Positions 49,354-62,634 of a stretch of 64,000 nucleotides of DNA are shown one piece after another. The stretch is from assembly GCA_964035545.1 (NCBI GenBank), contig OZ037765.1, positions 15,370,698-15,434,697 of the forward strand, read 5' to 3'. The notes beneath the pieces are model-generated. The model was not told where the DNA came from. It saw nothing but the letters and a program-made list of their open reading frames with translations, and searched no databases. A program made the translations under genes and the position numbers. The stretch's first letter is position 1. Each line of letters begins with the position of its first letter. The DNA comes from Bugula neritina. Taxonomy: Eukaryota; Bryozoa; Gymnolaemata; Cheilostomatida; Bugulidae.

Positions 49354-52300
49354 TTAACATATTGAAATACGCTCCAACACATTAAAAGATACTGCAACAT
49401 ACTGAAACCTACGGCAACATACTGAAATATACTGCGACGCATTGAAATATACTGCAACATACTGAAATATGCTGTAGAATACTGAAATACACTGGAACAC
49501 ACTGAAGTATACTGTAATATACAGAACTGTACTGTAACATACTGAAACATATGTCAACGTTCTGAAATATACTGCAACATGCTGAACGATTCTGCAACAT
49601 ACTGAAATACACTGTAATATACTGAATTAAACTGCAACATACTGCAACATACTGAAATAAGCTGTAACATATTGAAATACACTGCAACACATTGTAATAT
49701 ACTGCAACATACTGAATCATACGGCAACATACTGAAATATACTGCAACACATTGAAATATACTGCAACACACCGAAATATGCTGTAGCAGACGGAAATAC
49801 ATTGCAGCACACTGAAGCGTACTGATACATACTGAAGCATACTGAAAAATACTTCAACATACTGAGATGTACTGCAACGTACTGCAACATACTGAAACAC
49901 ACTGTAACATACTGAAATACACTGCACCACATTGAAACAAACTGCAACATACCTAAATATACTGCAACATACCGAAATATATGGTAAACAACTGAAATAT
50001 ACTGCAAAAACACTGAAATATACTGTAACATACTGAAATACACTGTAACATACTGCAACATACTGCAACATACTGAAATACACTCTAACCTACTGAAATA
50101 CACTGCAACACACTACAACATACTGAAATACACTGTAACATTATGAATTACACTGCAACACATTGAAATATACTGCAACATACCGAAATATATGGTAAAC
50201 AACTGAAATATACTGCAAAAGTACTGAAATATACTGTAACATACTGAAATACACTGTAACATACTGAAATACACTGCAACATACTACAACATATTGAAAT
50301 ACACTGCAACACCTTGAAATATACCGCAACATACTGAAATATGCTGTAGCACACTGAAATACGCTGCAACTCACTAAAATATAAAGTAATATAGAGAATT
50401 GTACTGTAAAATACTGAAATATACTGTAACATACTGAAATATACTGCAACATACTGCAACATACTGAAATACACTGTAACATACTGAAATACACTGCAAC
50501 ATACTGCAACATACTGAAATACACTGGAACATTTTGAAATGCACTACAACACATTAAAATATACTGGAACACACTGAAACATACAGCAACATACTGAAAT
50601 ATACTGCGACACATTGAGATATACTGCAACATACTGAAATATGCTGTAGTATGCTGAAATACACTGCAACACACTGAGGTATACTGTAAAATACAGAAAT
50701 ATACTGTAACATACTGAAACATCTGTCAACATACTGAAATGTACTGCAACATGCTGAAATATACTGTAACGCACTGAAATATACTTGAAAGAACTGAAAT
50801 ACACTGTAACATATTGAAATACACTGCAACATACTACAACATATTGAAATACACTGCAACACATTGAAATATACTGCAACACATTGAAATATACCGCAAC
50901 ATACTGAACTATGCTGTAGCACACTGAAATACACTGCAACTCACTGAAATATGGTGTAATATACAGAAATGTACTGTAGAATGCTGAAATATACTGTAAC
51001 ATACTGAAATATACTGTAACATACTGAAATATACTGCAACACACTGCAACATACTGAAATACACTGTAACATACTGAAATACACTGCAACATACTACAAC
51101 ATATTGAAATACACTGTAACATACTGAAATATACTGCAACACACTGCAACATACTGAAATACACTGTACCATACTGAAATACACTGCAACACACTGAAAT
51201 ATGGTGTAATATACAGAAATGTACTGTAGAATGCTGAAATATACTGTAACATACTGAAATATACTGCAACATACTGCAACATTCTGAAATACACTGTAAC
51301 ATACTGAAATACACTGCAACATACTGAAATATACTGTAACACATTGAAAAAAACTGCAACATACTGAAATATACTGTAACGCACTGAAATATACTTGAAA
51401 GAACTGAAATATACTGTAACATACTGAAATATATTGCAACATACTGCAACATACTGAAATACACTGTAATATACTGAAATACACTGCAACATACTGAAAT
51501 ACTTTGAAATACACTGGAACATATTGAAATACCTTACAACACATTGAAATATACTGCAACACACTGAAACATACAGCAACATACTGAAATATACTGCGAC
51601 ACATTAAGATATACTGCAACATAGTTAAATATAATGCAAGATACTGCAACATACTGAAATACACTGTAACATACTGAAATATACTGCAACATACTGAAAT
51701 ATACTGTAACATACTGAAATATACTGCAACATACTGAAATACACTGTAACATACTGAAATATACTGCAACATACTGCAACATACTGAAATACACTGTAAC
51801 ATACTGAAATACACTGCAACACACTACAACATACTGAAATACACTGTAACATTATGAATTACACTGCAACACATTGAAATATACTGCAACATACCGAAAT
51901 ATATAGTAAACAACTGAAATATACTGCAAAAATACTGAAATATACTGTAACATACTGAAAGAAACTGCAACATACTGAAATACACTGTAACATACTGAAA
52001 TACACTGTAACATACTGAAATACACTGCAACATACTACAACATATTGAAATACACTGCAACACATTGAAATATACCGCAACATACTGAAATATGCTGTAG
52101 CACACTGAAATACGCTGCAACTCACTAAAATATAAAGTAATATAGATAATTGTACTGTAAAATACTGAAATATACTGTAACATACTGAAATATACTGCAA
52201 CATACTGCAACATGCTGAAATACACTGTAACATACTGAAATACACTGCAACATCTCGAAGTATATTGTAAAATACGGACATGTACTGTTACATACTGAAA

Positions 52301-52576
52301 CATACTGAAATATCTTGTAACATACTGAAATATACTGCAACATACTGAAATACACTGCAACACATTAAAATATACTGGAACACACTGAAACATACAGCAA
52401 CATACTGAAATATACTGCGACACATTGAGATATACTGCGACATACTGAAATATGCTGTAGTATGCTGAAATACACTGCAACACACTGAAGTATACTGTAA
52501 AATACAGAAATATACTGTAACATACTGAATTATCTGTCAACATACTGAAATGTACTGCAACATGCTGAAATACGCT
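49354..52576. repeat. HOR unit A1, 3,223 bp
   Basis: First of two A units. A-specific bases are GAAACCTACGG near 49,405 and CTGGAACACACTGAAG near 49,493. The entire A1+B1 pair is repeated at +5,726 (for example ATTAAAAGAT at 49,381 and 55,107). Confidence 0.88.
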
Positions 52577-55079
52577 TTAACATATTGAAATACGCTCCAA
52601 CACATTAAAAGATACTGCAACATACTGAAAGCTACGGCAACATACTGAAATATACTGCGACGCATTGAAATATACTGCAACATACTGAAATATGCTGTAG
52701 AATACTGAAATACACTGCAACACACTGAAGTATACTGTAATATACAGAACTGTACTGTAACATACTGAAACATACGTCAACGTACTGAAATATACTGCAA
52801 CATGCTGAACGATTCTGCAACATACTGAAATACACTGTAATATACTGAATTAAACTGCAACATACTGCAACATACTGAAATAAGCTGTAACATATTGAAA
52901 TACACTGCAACACATTGTAATATACTGCAACATACTGAATCATACGGCAACATACTGAAATATACTGCAACACATTGAAATATACTGCAACACACCGAAA
53001 TATGCTGTAGCAGACGGAAATACATTGCAGCACACTGAAGCGTACTGATACATACTGAAGCATACTGGAAAATACTTCAACATACTGAGATGTACTGCAA
53101 CGTACTGCAACATACTGAAACACACTGTAACATACTGAAATACACTGCACCACATTGAAACAAACTGCAACATACCTAAATATACTGCAACATACCGAAA
53201 TATATGGTAAACAACTGAAATATACTGCAAAAATACTGAAATATACTGTAACATACTGAAAGAAACTGCAACATACTGAAATACACTGTAACATACTGAA
53301 ATACACTGTAACATACTGCAACATACTACAACATACTGAAATACACTGTAACATTATGAATTACACTGCAACATATTGAAATATTCTGCAACATACCGAA
53401 ATATATGGTAAACAACTAAAATATACTGCAAAAATACTGAAATATACTGTAACATACTGAAATACACTGTAACATACTGAAATATACTGCAGCACACTGC
53501 AACATACTGAAATACACTGTAACATACTGAAATACACTGCAACATACTACAACATATTGAAATACACTGCAACACATTGAAATATACTGCAACACACTGA
53601 AACATACGGCAACACATTGAAATATACTGCAACACATTGAAATATACCGCAACATACTGAACTATGCTGTAGCACACTGAAATACACTGCAACTCACTGA
53701 AATATGGTGTAATATACAGAAATGTACTGTAGAATGCTGAAATATACTGTAACATACTGAAATATACTGCAACATACTGCAACAGTCTGAAATACACTGT
53801 AACATACTGAAATACACTGCAACATACTGAAATATACTGTAACACATTGAAAAAAACTGCAACATACTGAAATATACTGTAACGCACTGAAATATACTTG
53901 AAAGAACTGAAATATACTGTAACATACTGAAATATATTGCAACATACTGCAACACACTGAAATACACTGTAACATACTGAAATACACTGCAACATACTGA
54001 AATACTTTGAAATACACTGGAACATATTGAAATACCTTACAACACATTGAAATATACTGCAACACACTGAAACATACAGCAACATACTGAAATATACTGC
54101 GACACATTAAGATATACTGCAACATAGTTAAATATAATGCAAGATACTGCAACATACTGAAATACACTGTAACATACTGAAATATACTGCAACATACTGA
54201 AATATACTGTAACATACTGAAATATACTGCAACATACTGAAATACACTGTAACATACTGAAATATACTGCAACATACTGCAACATACTGAAATACACTGT
54301 AACATACTGAAATACACTGCAACACACTACAACATACTGAAATACACTGTAACATTATGAATTACACTGCAACACATTGAAATATACTGCAACATACCGA
54401 AATATATAGTAAACAACTGAAATATACTGCAAAAATACTGAAATATACTGTAACATACTGAAAGAAACTGCAACATACTGAAATACACTGTAACATACTG
54501 AAATACACTGTAACATACTGAAATACACTGCAACATACTACAACATATTGAAATACACTGCAACACATTGAAATATACCGCAACATACTGAAATATGCTG
54601 TAGCACACTGAAATACGCTGCAACTCACTAAAATATAAAGTAATATAGATAATTGTACTGTAAAATACTGAAATATACTGTAACATACTGAAATATACTG
54701 CAACATACTGCAACATGCTGAAATACACTGTAACATACTGAAATACACTGCAACATCTCGAAGTATATTGTAAAATACGGACATGTACTGTTACATACTG
54801 AAACATACTGAAATATACTGTAACATACTGAAATATACTGCAACATACTGAAATACACTGCAACACATTAAAATATACTGGAACACACTGAAACATACAG
54901 CAACATACTGAAATATACTGCGACACATTGAGATATACTGCGACATACTGAAATATGCTGTAGTATGCTGAAATACACTGCAACACACTGAAGTATACTG
55001 TAAAATACAGAAATATACTGTAACATACTGAATTATCTGTCAACATACTGAAATGTACTGCAACATGCTGAAATACGCT
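52577..55079. repeat. HOR unit B1, 2,503 bp
   Basis: B-specific bases are GAAAGCTACGG near 52,627 and CTGCAACACACTGAAG near 52,723. At 720 bp it is shorter than A. It is repeated at 58,303-60,805. Confidence 0.88.
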
Positions 55080-58000
55080 TTAACATATTGAAATACGCTC
55101 CAACACATTAAAAGATACTGCAACATACTGAAACCTACGGCAACATACTGAAATATACTGCGACGCATTGAAATATACTGCAACATACTGAAATATGCTG
55201 TAGAATACTGAAATACACTGGAACACACTGAAGTATACTGTAATATACAGAACTGTACTGTAACATACTGAAACATATGTCAACGTTCTGAAATATACTG
55301 CAACATGCTGAACGATTCTGCAACATACTGAAATACACTGTAATATACTGAATTAAACTGCAACATACTGCAACATACTGAAATAAGCTGTAACATATTG
55401 AAATACACTGCAACACATTGTAATATACTGCAACATACTGAATCATACGGCAACATACTGAAATATACTGCAACACATTGAAATATACTGCAACACACCG
55501 AAATATGCTGTAGCAGACGGAAATACATTGCAGCACACTGAAGCGTACTGATACATACTGAAGCATACTGAAAAATACTTCAACATACTGAGATGTACTG
55601 CAACGTACTGCAACATACTGAAACACACTGTAACATACTGAAATACACTGCACCACATTGAAACAAACTGCAACATACCTAAATATACTGCAACATACCG
55701 AAATATATGGTAAACAACTGAAATATACTGCAAAAACACTGAAATATACTGTAACATACTGAAATACACTGTAACATACTGCAACATACTGCAACATACT
55801 GAAATACACTCTAACCTACTGAAATACACTGCAACACACTACAACATACTGAAATACACTGTAACATTATGAATTACACTGCAACACATTGAAATATACT
55901 GCAACATACCGAAATATATGGTAAACAACTGAAATATACTGCAAAAGTACTGAAATATACTGTAACATACTGAAATACACTGTAACATACTGAAATACAC
56001 TGCAACATACTACAACATATTGAAATACACTGCAACACCTTGAAATATACCGCAACATACTGAAATATGCTGTAGCACACTGAAATACGCTGCAACTCAC
56101 TAAAATATAAAGTAATATAGAGAATTGTACTGTAAAATACTGAAATATACTGTAACATACTGAAATATACTGCAACATACTGCAACATACTGAAATACAC
56201 TGTAACATACTGAAATACACTGCAACATACTGCAACATACTGAAATACACTGGAACATTTTGAAATGCACTACAACACATTAAAATATACTGGAACACAC
56301 TGAAACATACAGCAACATACTGAAATATACTGCGACACATTGAGATATACTGCAACATACTGAAATATGCTGTAGTATGCTGAAATACACTGCAACACAC
56401 TGAGGTATACTGTAAAATACAGAAATATACTGTAACATACTGAAACATCTGTCAACATACTGAAATGTACTGCAACATGCTGAAATATACTGTAACGCAC
56501 TGAAATATACTTGAAAGAACTGAAATACACTGTAACATATTGAAATACACTGCAACATACTACAACATATTGAAATACACTGCAACACATTGAAATATAC
56601 TGCAACACATTGAAATATACCGCAACATACTGAACTATGCTGTAGCACACTGAAATACACTGCAACTCACTGAAATATGGTGTAATATACAGAAATGTAC
56701 TGTAGAATGCTGAAATATACTGTAACATACTGAAATATACTGTAACATACTGAAATATACTGCAACACACTGCAACATACTGAAATACACTGTAACATAC
56801 TGAAATACACTGCAACATACTACAACATATTGAAATACACTGTAACATACTGAAATATACTGCAACACACTGCAACATACTGAAATACACTGTACCATAC
56901 TGAAATACACTGCAACACACTGAAATATGGTGTAATATACAGAAATGTACTGTAGAATGCTGAAATATACTGTAACATACTGAAATATACTGCAACATAC
57001 TGCAACATTCTGAAATACACTGTAACATACTGAAATACACTGCAACATACTGAAATATACTGTAACACATTGAAAAAAACTGCAACATACTGAAATATAC
57101 TGTAACGCACTGAAATATACTTGAAAGAACTGAAATATACTGTAACATACTGAAATATATTGCAACATACTGCAACATACTGAAATACACTGTAATATAC
57201 TGAAATACACTGCAACATACTGAAATACTTTGAAATACACTGGAACATATTGAAATACCTTACAACACATTGAAATATACTGCAACACACTGAAACATAC
57301 AGCAACATACTGAAATATACTGCGACACATTAAGATATACTGCAACATAGTTAAATATAATGCAAGATACTGCAACATACTGAAATACACTGTAACATAC
57401 TGAAATATACTGCAACATACTGAAATATACTGTAACATACTGAAATATACTGCAACATACTGAAATACACTGTAACATACTGAAATATACTGCAACATAC
57501 TGCAACATACTGAAATACACTGTAACATACTGAAATACACTGCAACACACTACAACATACTGAAATACACTGTAACATTATGAATTACACTGCAACACAT
57601 TGAAATATACTGCAACATACCGAAATATATAGTAAACAACTGAAATATACTGCAAAAATACTGAAATATACTGTAACATACTGAAAGAAACTGCAACATA
57701 CTGAAATACACTGTAACATACTGAAATACACTGTAACATACTGAAATACACTGCAACATACTACAACATATTGAAATACACTGCAACACATTGAAATATA
57801 CCGCAACATACTGAAATATGCTGTAGCACACTGAAATACGCTGCAACTCACTAAAATATAAAGTAATATAGATAATTGTACTGTAAAATACTGAAATATA
57901 CTGTAACATACTGAAATATACTGCAACATACTGCAACATGCTGAAATACACTGTAACATACTGAAATACACTGCAACATCTCGAAGTATATTGTAAAATA

Positions 58001-58302
58001 CGGACATGTACTGTTACATACTGAAACATACTGAAATATCTTGTAACATACTGAAATATACTGCAACATACTGAAATACACTGCAACACATTAAAATATA
58101 CTGGAACACACTGAAACATACAGCAACATACTGAAATATACTGCGACACATTGAGATATACTGCGACATACTGAAATATGCTGTAGTATGCTGAAATACA
58201 CTGCAACACACTGAAGTATACTGTAAAATACAGAAATATACTGTAACATACTGAATTATCTGTCAACATACTGAAATGTACTGCAACATGCTGAAATACG
58301 CT
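55080..58302. repeat. HOR unit A2, 3,223 bp
   Basis: Copy of A1 at +5,726 with A-specific bases kept, including GAAACCTACGG near 55,131 and CATATGTCAACGTTCTG near 55,274. Confidence 0.88.
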
Positions 58303-60805
58303 TTAACATATTGAAATACGCTCCAACACATTAAAAGATACTGCAACATACTGAAAGCTACGGCAACATACTGAAATATACTGCGACGCATTGAAATATA
58401 CTGCAACATACTGAAATATGCTGTAGAATACTGAAATACACTGCAACACACTGAAGTATACTGTAATATACAGAACTGTACTGTAACATACTGAAACATA
58501 CGTCAACGTACTGAAATATACTGCAACATGCTGAACGATTCTGCAACATACTGAAATACACTGTAATATACTGAATTAAACTGCAACATACTGCAACATA
58601 CTGAAATAAGCTGTAACATATTGAAATACACTGCAACACATTGTAATATACTGCAACATACTGAATCATACGGCAACATACTGAAATATACTGCAACACA
58701 TTGAAATATACTGCAACACACCGAAATATGCTGTAGCAGACGGAAATACATTGCAGCACACTGAAGCGTACTGATACATACTGAAGCATACTGGAAAATA
58801 CTTCAACATACTGAGATGTACTGCAACGTACTGCAACATACTGAAACACACTGTAACATACTGAAATACACTGCACCACATTGAAACAAACTGCAACATA
58901 CCTAAATATACTGCAACATACCGAAATATATGGTAAACAACTGAAATATACTGCAAAAATACTGAAATATACTGTAACATACTGAAAGAAACTGCAACAT
59001 ACTGAAATACACTGTAACATACTGAAATACACTGTAACATACTGCAACATACTACAACATACTGAAATACACTGTAACATTATGAATTACACTGCAACAT
59101 ATTGAAATATTCTGCAACATACCGAAATATATGGTAAACAACTAAAATATACTGCAAAAATACTGAAATATACTGTAACATACTGAAATACACTGTAACA
59201 TACTGAAATATACTGCAGCACACTGCAACATACTGAAATACACTGTAACATACTGAAATACACTGCAACATACTACAACATATTGAAATACACTGCAACA
59301 CATTGAAATATACTGCAACACACTGAAACATACGGCAACACATTGAAATATACTGCAACACATTGAAATATACCGCAACATACTGAACTATGCTGTAGCA
59401 CACTGAAATACACTGCAACTCACTGAAATATGGTGTAATATACAGAAATGTACTGTAGAATGCTGAAATATACTGTAACATACTGAAATATACTGCAACA
59501 TACTGCAACAGTCTGAAATACACTGTAACATACTGAAATACACTGCAACATACTGAAATATACTGTAACACATTGAAAAAAACTGCAACATACTGAAATA
59601 TACTGTAACGCACTGAAATATACTTGAAAGAACTGAAATATACTGTAACATACTGAAATATATTGCAACATACTGCAACACACTGAAATACACTGTAACA
59701 TACTGAAATACACTGCAACATACTGAAATACTTTGAAATACACTGGAACATATTGAAATACCTTACAACACATTGAAATATACTGCAACACACTGAAACA
59801 TACAGCAACATACTGAAATATACTGCGACACATTAAGATATACTGCAACATAGTTAAATATAATGCAAGATACTGCAACATACTGAAATACACTGTAACA
59901 TACTGAAATATACTGCAACATACTGAAATATACTGTAACATACTGAAATATACTGCAACATACTGAAATACACTGTAACATACTGAAATATACTGCAACA
60001 TACTGCAACATACTGAAATACACTGTAACATACTGAAATACACTGCAACACACTACAACATACTGAAATACACTGTAACATTATGAATTACACTGCAACA
60101 CATTGAAATATACTGCAACATACCGAAATATATAGTAAACAACTGAAATATACTGCAAAAATACTGAAATATACTGTAACATACTGAAAGAAACTGCAAC
60201 ATACTGAAATACACTGTAACATACTGAAATACACTGTAACATACTGAAATACACTGCAACATACTACAACATATTGAAATACACTGCAACACATTGAAAT
60301 ATACCGCAACATACTGAAATATGCTGTAGCACACTGAAATACGCTGCAACTCACTAAAATATAAAGTAATATAGATAATTGTACTGTAAAATACTGAAAT
60401 ATACTGTAACATACTGAAATATACTGCAACATACTGCAACATGCTGAAATACACTGTAACATACTGAAATACACTGCAACATCTCGAAGTATATTGTAAA
60501 ATACGGACATGTACTGTTACATACTGAAACATACTGAAATATACTGTAACATACTGAAATATACTGCAACATACTGAAATACACTGCAACACATTAAAAT
60601 ATACTGGAACACACTGAAACATACAGCAACATACTGAAATATACTGCGACACATTGAGATATACTGCGACATACTGAAATATGCTGTAGTATGCTGAAAT
60701 ACACTGCAACACACTGAAGTATACTGTAAAATACAGAAATATACTGTAACATACTGAATTATCTGTCAACATACTGAAATGTACTGCAACATGCTGAAAT
60801 ACGCT
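58303..60805. repeat. HOR unit B2, 2,503 bp
   Basis: Copy of B1 at +5,726, with GAAAGCTACGG near 58,353. Its last part (60,053 to about 60,780) carries the AAATATACTGTAAC form near 60,538, as at 54,812, whereas 52,313 and 58,036 read AAATATCTTGTAAC. That small difference alternates with the HOR phase. Confidence 0.88.
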
Positions 60806-62210
60806 TTAACATATTGAAATACGCTCCAACACATTAAAAGATACTGCAACATACTGAAAGCTACGGCAACATACTGAAATATACTGCGACGCATTGAAAT
60901 ATACTGCAACATACTGAAATATGCTGTAGAATACTGAAATACACTGCAACACACTGAAGTATACTGTAATATACAGAACTGTACTGTAACATACTGAAAC
61001 ATACGTCAACGTACTGAAATATACTGCAACATGCTGAACGATTCTGCAACATACTGAAATACACTGTAATATACTGAATTAAACTGCAACATACTGCAAC
61101 ATACTGAAATAAGCTGTAACATATTGAAATACACTGCAACACATTGTAATATACTGCAACATACTGAATCATACGGCAACATACTGAAATATACTGCAAC
61201 ACATTGAAATATACTGCAACACACCGAAATATGCTGTAGCAGACGGAAATACATTGCAGCACACTGAAGCGTACTGATACATACTGAAGCATACTGGAAA
61301 ATACTTCAACATACTGAGATGTACTGCAACGTACTGCAACATACTGAAACACACTGTAACATACTGAAATACACTGCACCACATTGAAACAAACTGCAAC
61401 ATACCTAAATATACTGCAACATACCGAAATATATGGTAAACAACTGAAATATACTGCAAAAATACTGAAATATACTGTAACATACTGAAAGAAACTGCAA
61501 CATACTGAAATACACTGTAACATACTGAAATACACTGTAACATACTGCAACATACTGCAACATACTGAAATACACTGTAACATTATGAATTACACTGCAA
61601 CACATTGAAATATTCTGCAACATACCGAAATATATGGTAAACAACTAAAATATACTGCAAAAATACTGAAATATACTGTAACATACTGAAATACACTGTA
61701 ACATACTGAAATACACTGCAACATACTACAACATATTGAAATACACTGCAACACCTTGAAATATACCGCAACATACTGAAATATGCTGTAGCACACTTAA
61801 ATACGCTGCAACTCACTAAAATATAAAGTAATATAGAGAATTGTACTGTAAAATACTGAAATATACTGTAACATACTGAAATATACTGCAACATACTGCA
61901 ACATACTGAAATACACTGTAACATACTGAAATACACTGCAACATACTGCAACATACTGAAATACACTGGAACATTTTGAAATGCACTACAACACATTAAA
62001 ATATACTGGAACACACTGAAACATACAGCAACATACTGAAATATACTGCGACACATTGAGATATACTGCAACATACTGAAATATGCTGTAGTATGCTGAA
62101 ATACACTGCAACACACTGAGGTATACTGTAAAATACAGAAATATACTGTAACATACTGAAACATCTGTCAACATACTGAAATGTACTGCAACATGCTGAA
62201 ATATATTGCA
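60806..62210. repeat. Truncated B/A hybrid HOR
   Basis: It begins as a B unit (GAAAGCTACGG near 60,856; offset 2,503 from B2). From about 61,560 it follows A1/A2 instead (offset 11,442 from the 50,141-50,722 part of A1, which is 2 x 5,726 minus 10). Phase therefore predicts an A unit here, but its first ~750 bp are B-type. It is cut off by the terminal block at about 62,210. Confidence 0.82.
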
Positions 62211-62634
62211 ACATACTGAAATACACTGTAACATACTCAATTACACTGCAACAAACTGCAACATACTGAAATACGCTTTAACATATTGAAATACGCTCCA
62301 ACACATTAAAAGATACTGCAACATACTGAAACATACGGCAACATACTGAAATATACTGCAACGCATTGAAATATACTGCAACATACTGAAATATGCTGTA
62401 GAATACTGAAATACACTGCAACACACTGAAGTATACTGTAATATACAGAACTGTACTGTAAAATACTGTAACATACGGCAACATACTGAAACACACCGCA
62501 ACATACTGCAACATAGTGCAACATACTGAATTACACTGTAACATATTCAAATACACTGCAATACATATACATTTACTGCAACACACTGAAACATACTGCA
62601 ACATACTGAGATATACTGCAACATATCGAAGTAT
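62210..62634. repeat. Terminal block of the array, old-type variant
   Basis: Between about 62,230 and 62,560 this block matches 13,150-13,480 at a constant offset of 49,080 (for example ACATAGTGCA at 13,431 and 62,511), not the neighbouring HOR. The last 75 bp follow the CAATACAT...TTTACTGC variant that usually follows the degenerate block. The array stops in mid-unit after ACATATCGAAGTAT. Everywhere else this string continues into ATTGTAAAATACGG or a close variant. Confidence 0.85.

Larger units (their letters stand above)
1..62634. repeat. Giant satellite array, 10-bp unit with higher-order structure
   Basis: About 62.6 kb of uninterrupted head-to-tail repeat. The unit is 10 bp in two types, M1 GAAATAYACT and M2 GYAACATACT, usually alternating as a 20-bp dimer, with many M2-M2 doublets. 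By length this is about 6,260 units. Composition is A-rich on this strand (the dimer has roughly 9 A, 5 T, 4 C, 2 G) and CpG is nearly absent. Variant units recur in a fixed order, defining higher-order repeats of 1.3-4.4 kb. No inverted segment and no recognisable transposon insertion was seen. The left end lies outside the window, because base 1 already falls inside a known block (A-run followed by CTGCAACATACTG). The right end is sharp at about 62,634. Array length and near-identical copies suggest a long-read assembly of heterochromatin; centromeric, subtelomeric or interstitial position cannot be decided. Long minus-strand open frames are a by-product of the stop-free unit and are not annotated as genes. 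Confidence 0.97.

Noticed and set aside
1-62634. CRISPR array
   Set aside because: There is no alternation of identical repeats with unique spacers; spacer-sized intervals are themselves variant 10-bp units.
1-62634. Telomeric repeat
   Set aside because: The unit is 10 bp and A-rich without a G-run on either strand, so it is unlike known telomere repeats.
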